From the NCBI GenBank assembly GCA_964030785.1, contig OZ034971.1, positions 19,404,365-19,468,364 on the forward strand: DNA of 64,000 nucleotides, read 5' to 3'. This DNA is from Siderastrea siderea. Its lineage: Eukaryota > Cnidaria > Anthozoa > Scleractinia > Rhizangiidae. Shown piece after piece: positions 44,285 through 56,508 of the stretch (the stretch's first letter is position 1; every line of letters begins with the position of its first letter). The position numbers and the translations under genes are program-made. Under the pieces are notes generated by a model. The model was not told the origin of the DNA. It did no database searches and saw only the letters and a program-made list of their open reading frames with translations.

Positions 44285-46162
44285 ATGTACTGTTGGCTTG
44301 ACAGTACTGTGGCTTTACACTGGATGCGAGGAGCTGGGGACTACAAACAGTTCGTCAGCAACCGGGTTAGCAAGATCCAACAACATTCAGACGTAAAATG
44401 GCGTCACGTGACGAGTCAAGAGAACCCTGCAGATCTGGGCAGTCGTGGTGGAAGTGTGGAAGGAGAGGAGCTATGGTGGAGAGGACCCAAATGGTTAGCA
44501 GAGAAAGAAAGCTGGCCGTACGACATTGTGACGGATAGCACTCCTGAAAGCCAAGCAGAGGCAAAAGTGACCCGAGAAGTATTTGCCGGAGCCCGAGAAG
44601 TGACAGACGAGTTTGACGTGCTGCTAGAGAATCTTGCTTTGTGGAAAGTACTGAGAGTTTGTGCCTGGATTACGCGTTTTGTGAACAACACCCGTAAACA
44701 CAAGGAGCAAAGAACAAATGGACCCCTCACGACTGACGAGATAGAGAGACAAACACTTTTCTGGGTGGCACGTGCTCAAAACAACGCGAAGGGAAGCGAG
44801 AAATTTGAAGAAGATAAACTGCAGCTGAACCTACAAGAGAGACAAGACGGGCTACTGGAGTGTCGCGGAAGAATCCAGGGAGATTATCCCATTTATCTCC
44901 CGGACAGTCACCCCTTCACGGAGAAGCTAACAATGGTTTCTCATCAGGCCACACTCCATGGGGGAGTTGGACTCACACTAACAAAAGTGCGTGAACGGTA
45001 CTGGGTACCGAGACTTAGACGACTGGCGAAGAAAGTGATTAAGAAATGCTATGGATGCAAAAGATTCCAGGCAGTTGCACTGAAAAACCCACCACCTGGG
45101 AATTTACCGAGAGATCGAACTGAAGGAAGAACTGCATTTCAAGTAATCGGTGTCGACTTCGTCGGACCACTGAAGTACCGAAAGGGAAAGAAGAACGAAG
45201 GCAAGGCGTACATTGTACTCTACGCTTGTAGCCTAACACGCGAAATCTATTTAGAGTTGCTGCCAAACATGGAGACGACAGAATTCATAACCAGTTTGAA
45301 ACGGTTCATCGCACACCGGGGACGAACAGAAAAGATTTACTCCGACAATGGAAAAACGTTTGTCGACGCCGCATACCTTCTCAAGACCATTATGAGTGAC
45401 GAGAAAGTTCACGACTACCTGGCGAAGCACAAAATTATGTGGCAATTCAACCTAAGCAGAGCTCCCTGGTGGGGAGGACATTTCGAACGCCTTATCGGAC
45501 TGGTCAAACGAGCGCTGTACAAGTCCATCGGTGGTGATTTCCTGACCTGGGCAGAGCCGCAGGACGTTTTATTAGACGTCGAAGTCGCACTTAACAACCG
45601 GCCCCTCAGCTACGTGGAAGATGATCCACAACTGCCGGTCCTCACTCCTAACTCGTTGCTGTTTGGACCACCAAACCTACTACCGGAGTTGGAGCACCAT
45701 CATCTAGAGACCCCAGACCTCAGGAAGCGCGCGAAGTACCTCAAGCGGTGTAAAGACACGATGTGGCGACGGTGGACAGATGACTATTTACGGGGATTAC
45801 GCGAGCAGCATCGCCTTAAACATTCGGGAAGCCAAAGTGACATAGCGGTGGGTGACGTGATGTTGGTAAAAGACGACGAAAGAAACCGCGGAAAATGGAA
45901 AACGGGGATCGTTGACGAGCTCATCACTGGACGAGATGGTATAGTGAGAGCTGCTAGGATGAAAACCGGAACTGGGTCGTACCTTGAGCGAGCGCTACAA
46001 CAGCTCTACCCCCTTGAGTTGTCGTGTAATCGTGAGCCTCGGAGAGCGCAGAACGTACTAAGCGTCAACGCTATGGAGTTCGCCCCAAGAAGAGAAACGA
46101 GGCAGGCAGCACGGGATGCCCGAGGACGCATTGCTACTATAGCAAGTGACGAGAACAATTAA
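44285..46162 (+). CDS. BEL/Pao integrase region
   Basis: 625 codons after a one-base shift near 44268. It opens with the rest of the RNase H-like domain (Y-C-W-L-D-S-T-V-A-L-H-W). It then has an H2C2 zinc domain (H-Q-A-T-L-H-G-G, C-Y-G-C, about 44941-45070) and the integrase core with Asp (G-V-D-F-V-G, about 45151), Asp (Y-S-D-N-G, about 45340) and Glu (H-F-E-R-L, about 45480). The C-terminal DUF5641-like part (D-V-M-L-V-K-D, W-K-T-G-I-V) ends with P-L-E-L. Confidence 0.9.
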   Translation: MYCWLDSTVALHWMRGAGDYKQFVSNRVSKIQQHSDVKWRHVTSQENPADLGSRGGSVEGEELWWRGPKWLAEKESWPYDIVTDSTPESQAEAKVTREVFAGAREVTDEFDVLLENLALWKVLRVCAWITRFVNNTRKHKEQRTNGPLTTDEIERQTLFWVARAQNNAKGSEKFEEDKLQLNLQERQDGLLECRGRIQGDYPIYLPDSHPFTEKLTMVSHQATLHGGVGLTLTKVRERYWVPRLRRLAKKVIKKCYGCKRFQAVALKNPPPGNLPRDRTEGRTAFQVIGVDFVGPLKYRKGKKNEGKAYIVLYACSLTREIYLELLPNMETTEFITSLKRFIAHRGRTEKIYSDNGKTFVDAAYLLKTIMSDEKVHDYLAKHKIMWQFNLSRAPWWGGHFERLIGLVKRALYKSIGGDFLTWAEPQDVLLDVEVALNNRPLSYVEDDPQLPVLTPNSLLFGPPNLLPELEHHHLETPDLRKRAKYLKRCKDTMWRRWTDDYLRGLREQHRLKHSGSQSDIAVGDVMLVKDDERNRGKWKTGIVDELITGRDGIVRAARMKTGTGSYLERALQQLYPLELSCNREPRRAQNVLSVNAMEFAPRRETRQAARDARGRIATIASDENN

Positions 46163-46303
46163 GAAACTGTGAACAATTACGTAACATTCGCTTTATTTCA
46201 ATTATGGACTATATAATCATCGTTTTGTTTTCGAATTAGTGTAGTTTAACAAGGTTTAATTTTCAATAGACGTTTGCTCTTTTCGAGACAAATGGGGGGA
46301 GGG

Positions 46304-46577
46304 TGTTGGAGATTTATAGCTGCGTTACTTACAGGTGCGTGACAAAAAAGGAATTCATATCGTGACAGTGATTAACAGCCAATCAGAACATTGTAACTAA
46401 GCTTGAGCGACAAGTTGATCACGTGAAATAGTATATATAACAAAAAAGAATGATCTGTGATTTGAGAGTAGAATAGAGAACGTGTTCGGTGACGGTTAAA
46501 AACTTATTGTGAGCTTAGAGACAAATAAACCAATTGAGACGAGACTAGTGTTGGGTGGACTGGTGATTTCCAACACT
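46304..46577 (+). repeat. BEL/Pao 3' LTR
   Basis: Same length and ends as the 5' LTR, with about two substitutions. It supplies the poly(A) signal for the element. Confidence 0.88.
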
Positions 46578-47370
46578 AGGTCTTTAGTTGACAACCAGCG
46601 AGGAAAAGTCGCTCTTGAAAATTTGCCCGTGTCCAACAACTTTAACATAAGCAAACTCCGTGTGATGATTGTTTTCGTGGACATCAGTGGACATGGCATG
46701 CAACCTTAAAGTTTTGGTCAAACTGAGAAACAGCAATTTTGTGTTCCGCTGTCTTTCTGTTTGACCATAGTAAACAAAATCCCAATTTGTGCATCTGATT
46801 TTGTATACCATGCCCAATTTGCTTGATCGGCATCTTGTTGCGCATTCGAGCAGGGAAAGAGGCTGTAGAGGCTATTGATAAACACAAATCACCACTAACG
46901 GCTTAATTTATAATTTCGCAGATTGCCGATTTTATTGAGTTTCGCGGGAACAATATTTTTCTATTTTGAATTTCAGACTTAACTCTGGCAACAAATTTTA
47001 GCGCACCTAAGGCATGTTCTATTTCTGTGAAAAAAGCTCAAGGTATAGTAGCTGTACGGTTTCTACATCTACATGAAGAGCAATCCTAGCATTATTCGTA
47101 CTCGCGGGAAGGCCTATATTGAATGAAACGTCGCCCTCACATTTGTCTTTGAGAATGGTATCCCTTCGGACGACCATGTTTATAAACCCAGAAACCGAAC
47201 ATTTTCCCATGTTACAACTTGTAACAACCAAGATAACATCCCAGTCGTAGAGAAAGCCATGAATATTCATTTATCGCCAAGGAGGCTGTCAAAGATTACT
47301 CAGAATGACGTGTTTTCTTCCACGTGGAAAGAGAACGAACCGAGTTGTCGAGCCCTCGGAGCGAAAGAAC
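46578..47370. repeat. Tandem duplication copy 2, right part
   Basis: Continues copy 2 after the BEL element and matches 37498-38720 without the pogo-type insert. A roughly 75-bp stretch near 46915-46990 is absent from copy 1. Confidence 0.7.
46580..46830 (-). pseudogene. Penelope-like GIY-YIG endonuclease fragment (copy 2)
   Basis: The minus strand reads V-Y-K-I-R-C-T-N-W-D-F-V-Y-Y-G-Q-T-E-R, a GIY-YIG core (here V-Y-Y-G). In other frames come F-D-Q-N-F-K-V-A-C-H-V-H and V-K-V-V-G-H. Frameshifts make it non-functional. Confidence 0.65.
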
Positions 47371-48720
47371 CAGCAGCTAAAGTGCACCTCCGCTAGGAAC
47401 CATGGGTTGACTGCTCGATTTTTAAATCTTCGGTTCAATTTGTAAATTGTCTGCTCAATTACTACATTGTGTCAGTGTTGTGTCTTTGATTCGAGAAAGA
47501 ATCCCAAACGTGCCTCGGCACAAGCTGATTGATTTGTATATGTCACTTGATTTACAAATCTCTGCTGTGTAAATGATGCATGATTTGGAATGTTGAATTT
47601 TGACGCTGCTCGATTTGCATACAATTAAGTCTCTTGATTTAGAATTGTCAGCTGTATGAATGATGCTCGATTTGCGATGTTGAATTTTGACGGTATAAAC
47701 GTGCCATACAGAATACCACTGTAAAAGGGAAATGTAATAAGGTTTGTATGTATGTTTGTCTGTATGATTGGTTTGCATGCATGATATAGAATATGGGCCT
47801 TTACTACCGGGCATTTACGTCGTAATACAAAAGCCAAATAGTTACCCCATTAAAGAACTGAGAAGATCAAAAACCGTATCCTCTTCTGCCACACGTACCA
47901 ATGTACGTTATGTATGGGAGTCCCTTCCCCCCCCCCCCCCAGGCATCTAGGTTAGCCTCAGTCTCAAAATAATACAAAATACTCTTGCACTCTTGCTGCT
48001 TAAATGCAGATCTACTTATAACCGATAAAAGTAATTTCTGACGACAGGCAGAGTGACGAAGGAAAGAACTAGGCAGAAATAGATATTTTGATGACACGAT
48101 ATTGGAGAAACTTAGGTATTGTCATGGACGTTTCGTGACTATCTAAGATTTGAGTGAAAGTATTTGTTATTCTACGTCGGTTAGTAGTACATCAACTGTG
48201 TACTGCCTTTTTCACCTAAGTTTTTTATTATTTTGAAACGATTGGTCACACTACCTCTTCCCCGAGGACCAGTGCCACTGCTTTAGATGGCGAATACGTT
48301 TCCATATATTTCGGCCACATCTAAAGAGTGAGTTTTTATACTTTATACTTTATAACTTTATACGTTGTACTTTTTTTATACTTTATATATTGTTCACACC
48401 CTGCGAGGAATTGTCCTTGTACAACTGCTTGTATCTGGGTTAATTTTCTTTATTTTTGTTAGAACGCCTAGGTATACAAGTTTAACATTTCATCAGGGCT
48501 CATTGTTAACAGATGACGGACGGACTCGTCCTTAATAAACTGTTTCATATCGCATGTCTCAGAATGAGTCAGAATTACAATTTTCAGGCTACTGAGAATT
48601 TTTTTCTGCCATTGTCAACGTTCTTGTTGTTGCTGTTGTTGATTTTTCTTGGTGTCATTGGTCCAAGGCCATCTTGTTGTAAATCTTCACAGGGTAATAA
48701 CCATATGTCGGATTGATTAG
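47371..48720. repeat. Non-coding, with a short direct repeat
   Basis: A unit containing TGTTGAATTTTGACG and GATTTGCATACAATTAAG-like words is repeated around 47570-47700. A TTTATACTT-rich stretch lies at 48330-48385 and a poly-C tract near 47928-47940. No gene is supported. Confidence 0.45.
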
Positions 48721-49132
48721 CACAGTTAATGGTAAAGCGTTGGTGTTATGGCTGAAACACACAACGGCTAATACCGTGGCGGACAAACAAGTGATTAAAT
48801 TCCAGTAGTAGAAATCTGCAATCAACCAAACTGGCAGCAAGTTTGCAGGAAGGCAATTCAAGGAGAACCATGCAATTGACTCTAAGGCACTGCGGTATTA
48901 TTGCTCTATAGCCATCACCAAATAAAGTCACTGGGCTTAACTACATCTACGTTACACGTAACAGGAACTCAAAACTTTCTCACATGCCTGAGAGTCAGGG
49001 GGTGCGGCTAAGGTTAATATCGACGCTGATTACAGCAGCAACTTTCAGTTGGGTTTCCTTCTGTGGCTACTATACTATTTTGCTATCTAAAACACGCAAG
49101 ATATTTAGACTTTTGACTAGCATCCACTTTTG

Positions 49133-49230
49133 CTAGAAGAAATGGACGATGCTAGCAAAGGCCGTTGCTAAGGTAAGTGCTCCGATGAAAAAGACATGTT
49201 GAACATATCTGATAGCTCCTGCATTTGTAC
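49133..49230 (-). pseudogene. Gene C remnant: orphan GPI-tail exon
   Basis: 98 nt, the same length as gene B exon 10, with an ACAG acceptor and TAG stop. It encodes T-N-A-G-A-I-R-Y-V, then F-F-I-G-A-L-T-L-A-T-A-F-A. Similarity to the gene B 3' end continues into the flanks (about 48880-49330 versus 19310-19810). No LU exons are found upstream (to the right), where transposons now lie. Confidence 0.8.
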
Positions 49231-49330
49231 CTGTAATGAGCTTTGGGTACTGTAAACAAAATCACAAAGCCCGCTTTAATTACGCAAAAATACCCACACA
49301 TACGTGATTTCACTTGCGCGATATACAATT

Positions 49331-50220
49331 ATAATAGTAACCTCAGCCTACCAGATACACCGGCATATAGAAATTAAAACCATTTTTATTCCCCCTGTGT
49401 GGTGTAAACCTGTACACTGAGGTAAAATGTCACTATTAGAGACTTGCTAAGGAAACGTTTACGAGAGTACCCCGCCGACTACTTTTAGATATTTTAAATA
49501 CACCAATAAATACAATAGATACACCAATAAATGTAAAGTCTCAGTTCTATTCCTTTGCTTTTTTAACTTGATCTGTACTTGTTGTTCTGATTTTTCGTCA
49601 CTTCTTTTCCGGCTTAATTTCCTTTTGTAGTAATAGTCTTTCTGTCTGACGAATGACTGGCCCACCTAGATTAGCAGCTGCTACCTATGGGCCAATCTAT
49701 TGAGAAACTACTGTAATCAAAAAGTTCAATAAAGCCGAAAACTTGAAGTTGAGGCCGGCACTTGCCAATTTTTTCTAGAACACCAAGAAAAACTGAGGGA
49801 TGAGATTCAATTTAAAATATTCTTGTTCATGAGAGCCATTTTTTTAACAGACAACAGCGAAATAGGCAAACAGAACATTTGTCGTAAATTATTATAGAAT
49901 CTAGATTTCAGTTTTGTTATTTTTTTTGAACGATGTGTACATCAAAGGTTTACTATTAGTGATATACTGGATTCTAAAATGCACACTGTATTCAATGAAT
50001 GTATGGCCCGTACATATCATGAAACTGCTGAACCTGTACAATATATAGAACGTTTTCTTCTGAAAAAGGCCACCCAAAAACAGTTGTGATAACTCTTCAT
50101 TATCATCATCACAGCTCAGCCTGATCTTAAAATTTCGACGTTCTTACGGTAAGAATTAGGCATGATTACATTGAATGTCGACAAGAGAGAATAAAGGAGT
50201 AAGAGAGTTAATCCCCCATA
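49331..50220. other. Intergenic, no supported gene
   Basis: AT-rich sequence with short chance ORFs and no identifiable element. Confidence 0.4.
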
Positions 50221-50573
50221 TAGGCCCTTTCCCCATCGTAATACCGATTAAGTTATTCTTAGTAACAAAATGGCGGAAAATACAAATTTCAAAACGTTAT
50301 ATCTTTTTGAGTGGTATTTTTTCAGATTTGAGATCCTTGTAACAAGGTCTTTCAGAAACAGTCGTAAGATATCCCATAATACTGAAAGCAAAATTTGGAG
50401 CCAATTTTGTGACGTCATTGTTCCGGCAAAAATGTCAAAGTTGGAAAAACAAAGATATGAAATTTTACAGGATGACGAGTTCTACATTGCTGCAAAATTT
50501 ATTTGAAATTTGAATTTACCGCCGGTTTGTTACTAAAATAACTTAAGAGAGATTACGATGGGGATAGGGCCTA
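50221..50573. mobile_element. 353-bp MITE with TAGGCCC ends
   Basis: The left end TAGGCCCTTTCCCCATCGTA is inverted at the right (ATTACGATGGGGATAGGGCC, then TA). Subterminal words GTTACTAAAATAACTTAA and GTTATTCTTAGTAAC also pair. Confidence 0.75.
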
Positions 50574-50728
50574 CACGAGGGAGGAGCTCCCTTACGCTTT
50601 ATCCTCTTTTGATGTCGATAGATGCCACGGCTGAAGATAGTCGCTATGTGCGTAAGTGACACTGAAAACCAATGTAATTTGGGGGTTACATGGCCAGTAA
50701 ATGACCATTGATGTCCGGTGACGATTAA

Positions 50729-53700
50729 GAGCGAATTTTTTTACTGACCGGGTGAAGAGTGGCACATCAGTGGAAAATCAGGGTCCTTCATATTTTGTCT
50801 AAAGATAACCTATTTTAAGCCACTTAACCCGGTATATTTATTTTGTTCAAATTATTCTTTAATTTAGTGAAACAATTGAAAAATCGTACGGCCGTACATT
50901 GTCTGAAAATGTCTAAAATAAAAGCGATTTTCACGTCCACAATACCCCTCGCTCACAAAAGCGCAACGGAACACTAGACTTAAATGAGCTCGGATAATGA
51001 CTTAGGGCAAAATTACGAGCAATTTGAGCCTAAAAGTAGGATTATAGATGTAATCCTAAATTTGTCGTGATGGAGCAAAGACAGCCAATATTTTGTTGTC
51101 TGAAAATCTCAATCTAGAGCTCTTTTTAAGTTCAAAACATCAGTTCTATGTCCGGTATAACTCAGATTGACTCAAAAATTCGGTTGCAATATCTGGAAGC
51201 GTTGTACTTACGGAGAATATAAAAATTAGTTTGGTACTTTTCATCGCTCGCAAGAAAGAGCGAGAGTCATTTAGGCAAAATCACAACGCTAACATGTCAA
51301 CAACTTGCAACGATCATTTCGATGTCCTGGATAAATAATGCCCAAAACCGAACTCGAACATTAACTTCACAAGTTACCTCAAACTGGCCCAGACACTCTG
51401 TAAGAAACCCTATGATAAGCTTACCTTTCAAAAATAGTGGTTGACGATTGATTTATAGCCTATTTTCCTATCAAATTGGCTCTTCAACTCCAAAGGTCAA
51501 CAAGATGTGAAATCGCCTAGGTCACGAACATCGCTTCCCTTGCCACTTCATGCTTTATTTCAGCTTCGACACTGCTCTAATGTACAACAAATATATAATT
51601 GTGAATGTCCCTACTATATTGATGGCGTTTCTTGTAAAAAATCAAACCTAGCTGGCAATCTGACGCAAAGATCACGAACGGAGACTGTTTATGTTAATGA
51701 TGTCACGCAATCTTAAAGGTCAGCGGCCTACAAGCCATTCTTCCCAATACCTCCCCCAATACCGTGTCCAAAGAAAGTGAGATTGTTGGCCAAATAACAC
51801 TATAAATGTCTCAGTATGTTAACAAATTTCTGAAACGAAGGACCGATAGGACCGAGGAGCAGGCTATGGACTGACTGAAAGGGGATAACGACAGTTCTGC
51901 TCCGTGGTTTAGGGAACAGTTTGAACGCACTGGCCTAGTTTTACGTCGAATACCAAGTTATTGTCGTTTACCTGTTAAATTTTGTATAACATTATTCAAT
52001 ACTGTGGAACAGAGTAACAATTCCTGTTAATCCATAGATCAAGCTGTCGTTGTTCAGTTGTGAACTCGCTGTCAAAACTTGGCTGAACTCTTGTGACATC
52101 TGAAAAATTCGGATTTTCTAACAATCCTCTTGGGTGGTCGCTCATCGAAAACAGAAAACAAAAAACAAAAGAATGTGGCAAATTTCTGGCCTAAAAAGTG
52201 GTCACGGTCGCTTGGTACTTTACAAGACATAAACACAGCAAAAATCCTCGGGAGGAGTTTCACCCCCCCCCCCAACCCTTGCACCATGGTGGGGGGATGA
52301 TTTGCTTGTATTTCTCAACTGATCACAAAACAACAGCAACAACAAAACTCACACACACTCTGTAACTTAAAACCATTTGTTTCCAGTTTCCGTTTGCTAT
52401 GAGTCGTACATTTATATCAGCCAGAGCAAATCATTTAGTTCTCTTTTACATTTCATTTGACAAAAATCTGAATCTCAGCCTTGGTGGTGTTTATAGTAAG
52501 TTTTAAAAATCTTGGTTAAATAAAAGAGGTTCCCAGAAAACAAACTCAGTCGTGGAACTCCTGTCCAGTTGCACTGTAGTTCTTTACACGGATTTCCTTT
52601 TCGACCAACCGAGAGTCCTTTTATCTTGGGCAGAGTAACGAACCTCGAAGAAAGAATAAACAGATCGGTTCTGTGGTTTGCAGTATCTCGGCAGTTTCAG
52701 AAATGGTTTGTGTGCGCTGGTCTTGGCAAGATGATTTAACTGAACTTAATTTAATGTTCCATAACAACAGTGGCACGAAGCGTTTTAGGTTTATCAGTGA
52801 ACACTCGCTGAATTTCGCGGATGCGATGCAAGGAGTCGATAAACGTAAATTGCTCATTCCAGCGGTTAGTTGGGGGTGCACTGCGCCCTAGACAAGCGAG
52901 GTCAAGTGTCTGACAGAAGTGCGATATAATTCCCCTTCTTTCAGGCACAAAAAGGCGGTGGGGATCATTAACGTTGGATCCGAAGTTGAATTAATATTAA
53001 TACGTGCGTCGATCTTTACTGCACTATGGGCTATGGCATTAAACATATGCACCCCCCCCCCCCCCCTCCAGCCCTGTTGAAGAACAATGCAATTCTTCAG
53101 GAGAAAGGTGGAAAAACAGAGGAATTCTAGTGCGGTAAGGTTGGAAACACCCGGGCATTATTGATGGGTATGGTTGAAAAATAACGGTATAATCTTAGGA
53201 AAAATATCAAGGAATTCTTTTAGATTGAGGAAAAAATTCATGGAATTCTTGAGCGGTGATCATATTGATTTTTTAAGGGGGTAACTATTCTCAGAGCATT
53301 TTTGCATGGGTTTAGGGGTAAGAGCTAAAGGACAGTCCTCAGCAAGTGGGATGCAGATGTAACATGTAATAGCCCCATGTGACGTTTTGGAACTGACGAT
53401 TTTCCCTTCACACCGCTCCTATCTGGGCATGGATGGCGTAGAAGTTTGCATCGTTGCCCTTTGCCATTAATAGCATTAATGCACCTGTGTAGACATGAAA
53501 AGGAGGGAATATCGCGGAAGGCTGATCGCGGTATCAGTAAAGCGCTTTTCACATCAATCCTTCGCCGTACTGGGATAGTTGTTGCGGCTGGCTCGGGTAC
53601 GTATGTCATAATGTGTTTAAAAAAAGTAAGGTCTAATAAAATTTTCCCTCCTTCCGCTCAGGAATAATCGAGCGAGAAGAAAATGCGAGCGTACGCGAGA

Positions 53701-56508
53701 GTCACCTGCTGCGCGGAAACGCGAAGCGCGGGTGAGAGGCTTGCCACCCGCAGTACTCCTGCGTACATGTGCATATTGTCAGTGTCGCACGACTATTCGT
53801 TAAGGAGGGGCTACTCGTAGTTCAACGTTCCAATGCCCTTTACTGACCCTATTTAGTAAGACAACAGCAAATAAGAGCAGGACCTGAATGTAACGTTGCA
53901 CGAATTATAATTCAGCTCGTCGCGCAATTTTTGCGTAGTAACAATATTCCATGTTGTTGTCTGAAATGTCAGCCGTCGCCTCCTCATGCGCATGGGTTAG
54001 GGGGAGGAGAGGACTGACCTTTCAGACTATATTCCTTGGATAATTAGTGCCTACAGTGCATTGTTTTTAACACACATTTTATTTTACGACGTCAGGAATA
54101 CGCTGTAGTTGCAGACGGTAATTTGAGTGCTGAAGCCACACCAACTACCCCGCCGGAGCTCATACGCAAAACCTTGCTAACGGGCTAATGGGATGGGCCC
54201 TCAAGTCTGGTACTTCTCGAAGGGTTAGATTTATGACCAGTCAGAAAACCTGTCTAGCCGCAAAATTTAGAATTGGTGAGTAATTTGGTCAGAAATGAGA
54301 GAAGCAGCAAAAAGCCTTACTTCGATAAAATCAAGTTGCTTGGCGTGGGCGGTACCTGCTAGAAGTAATGACGTTTCGGTCAAAATGAGTTTTTGTTAGT
54401 TGTGCCCATATTTGCATATTTTATGCATGTTATGGCAAAAAGTGTTTCTCTAGTAACACTCAGTCGTGTATTTTCAGAAACTATCAAGACCTTACACTCG
54501 GCACTAACGGAGTGTTCGCATAGTGTATTTTCCCCTCAGAGTTTTCAACATTTGAGGAGTCTGAGTATTTTCTAAAAACTAAAGTTTAGGCTTAGATGGT
54601 TGACTTGAGCAACTCGCATAGGAGTGAGATAGATCTCAGCATAGTAGCCCCTAAACTATGCTGATATTCCAATGTCTTCTTTTATTTCTGTTTGACTATA
54701 GATTGGCTAGAGATTGCTTTATTTCAAGTAAAACCACTCTACTTTAAAGAAAAGGAAGATACAGTAAATATCCGAAGAGTTACTTTCGTTTTTTGGCTTT
54801 CTTCGAGTATTTTGGTAACAGACCTCCCTAAGATAAGATGGCCTCCGAATGAAAGCCCTTTTAGCAATAAACTGTTTACAGCCTCTCAGTTTCCTCGACG
54901 CAAAGGAAAGAACGCAATGGAAACCGCACGCCAAAGGGAGCTTTAAGGTGGTTTGGGGCGTGGAGAGGGGTCGACCGAGAAAAAAAAGATTTTTTTTTTC
55001 TCGCTCCATGCCCCCACCCCTACGCGCTGCACTGTCGCGCTCTCTTTTAGTCCTCCTATTTCGCACGACCAACGATATTAGAAAGATCTTACAAGAATAG
55101 AGGACTGCGAGCAGTTCATGTTAGCAAAGTACATTTCAGCTGTGGTCATCAGGAGAAAAAAACACCGCTGACCTTTTAGATTGCGTGACATACAATAAGT
55201 CGGCGAGTTTGTCTTGAGTCTTTTGAATATAACATGCACTTCGTTCTTCCGTCAGAACGTTTCCATTTTCTAAAAGAAAAAGGCGTCAAAACGACAGACG
55301 CATTCATGGACACGAATTTCTCGTCGTTTGGAGTAGTGTTAAGGCTGAAATGGGGCATAAAGCTATAAAGTGGCAACAGAAGTGATGTTCGTGAAGTAGC
55401 GTGCGATAACCGCTTGTTGACCTGTGGAGTTGAAGAGGCAATTTGATAGGAGAATGGACTATAATTCAATAGTCAACCATTATCTTTGAGAGGTGAGCTG
55501 ACAATAAGGTTTCGTACAGAGTTTATGAGTCAGTTCGAGGTAACTTGTGAAGTTTATGTTTGAGTTTGGGTATTATTTACCCAGGACGTTGCAAGTTGTT
55601 GTCATGTTAGCGTTGTGATTTTGCCAAAATGTCTCTCGCTCTTTCTTGCGAGCGATGAAAAGAACCAGACTAATTTTTATTTTCTAGGTAAGGACAACAC
55701 TTGAGTTGTACCGGACATATAACTGATGCTTTGAAAAAGTACTCTAGATTGAGATTTTCAAACATCAAAATATTATCTATCTTTGCTCCATCACGAGAAA
55801 TTTTTTTTTTGTTAAATTACACTTTATTTACTTACATTACGTCTAACATACTAACTTACAGACATAACTTACATAATATTTACGTACTAACTTACATGAC
55901 ATCATATTTACATAATACATACCATCCATACTACACTTCACTTAAAGAACATTAGTTACATACTAACTTAATAGATAACACTTACATAATACTGACATAC
56001 CATACCTACATACTATATTTTACTTACATTTTTAAAATAAATTTATTGATAGTAAGCAGCGGAAAATGCTATATAGCAGTACAACAGAGTAGAAAATACA
56101 GCACATAGTTATTACATAACATTCGTTACTTTCAACGATACTACCTTACATCCATCACGAGAAATTTAGGATTACATCTATAATCCTACTTTTAGGCTTA
56201 AAGTTTTCGTTAATATGTCCTAAGTCGATATCCGAATTCGTTCAAGTCTAGTTTCCCTTTGCGCTTTTGCAAACCAAGGTTTTAATAGTCGTGGAAATCG
56301 CTTTTATTTTAGGCATTTTGAGGCAGTGTACGGCCGTAACGGTTTTTCAAAATTTTCACGATATTAAAAAAAATAATTTGAACAAAACAACCATACCACG
56401 ACAAATGAATTACCACGGTCTATCTATGGACAAAATATGAAGGACCTTGATTTTTGACTGATGTGCCACAATTTCGTAATTTCACCCAGCATTAAGAAAA
56501 ATTCCCTC
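50729..56508. mobile_element. 5.8-kb inverted-repeat element with about 1-kb arms
   Basis: The left arm (50729-51735) and right arm (about 55160-56508) are diverged inverted copies. They end GAGCGAATTTTT and AAAAATTCCCTC and are bounded by TTAA (50725-50728 and 56509-56512). The right arm is longer because of a 347-bp insertion. The interior (51736-55159) has poly-C tracts (52262, 53050) and short unrecognised ORFs such as 52673-52891, but no catalytic domain. Confidence 0.7.
55804..56150 (-). mobile_element. 347-bp retroposon insertion (LINE 3' end or SINE)
   Basis: Bounded by a 17-bp duplication, TCCATCACGAGAAATTT (55787-55803 and 56151-56167). The plus strand starts with poly-T and then loose CTTACATA units, i.e. 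a poly-A tail and microsatellite-like 3' end on the minus strand. The opposite arm of the host element (around 51075) has the unfilled site. Confidence 0.8.

Larger units (their letters stand above)
40595..46577 (+). mobile_element. BEL/Pao LTR retrotransposon, near-intact but inactivated
   Basis: Flanked by AGGT (40591-40594 and 46578-46581), with 274-bp LTRs differing at about two positions, a primer-site-like TGGCACCTCCGAC after the 5' LTR and a purine tract (AAATGGGGGGAGGG) before the 3' LTR. The internal region encodes Gag with zinc knuckles, aspartic protease, RT, RNase H-like and integrase domains in BEL/Pao order. Coding is broken by an in-frame TAA (40954), a frameshift near 43012, a TGA stop at about 44203 and a frameshift near 44268. 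Confidence 0.92.

Noticed and set aside
52673..52891. 72-codon plus-strand ORF inside the 50729-56508 element
   Set aside because: Looks weakly protein-like, but there is no identifiable family and the opposite strand is equally open.
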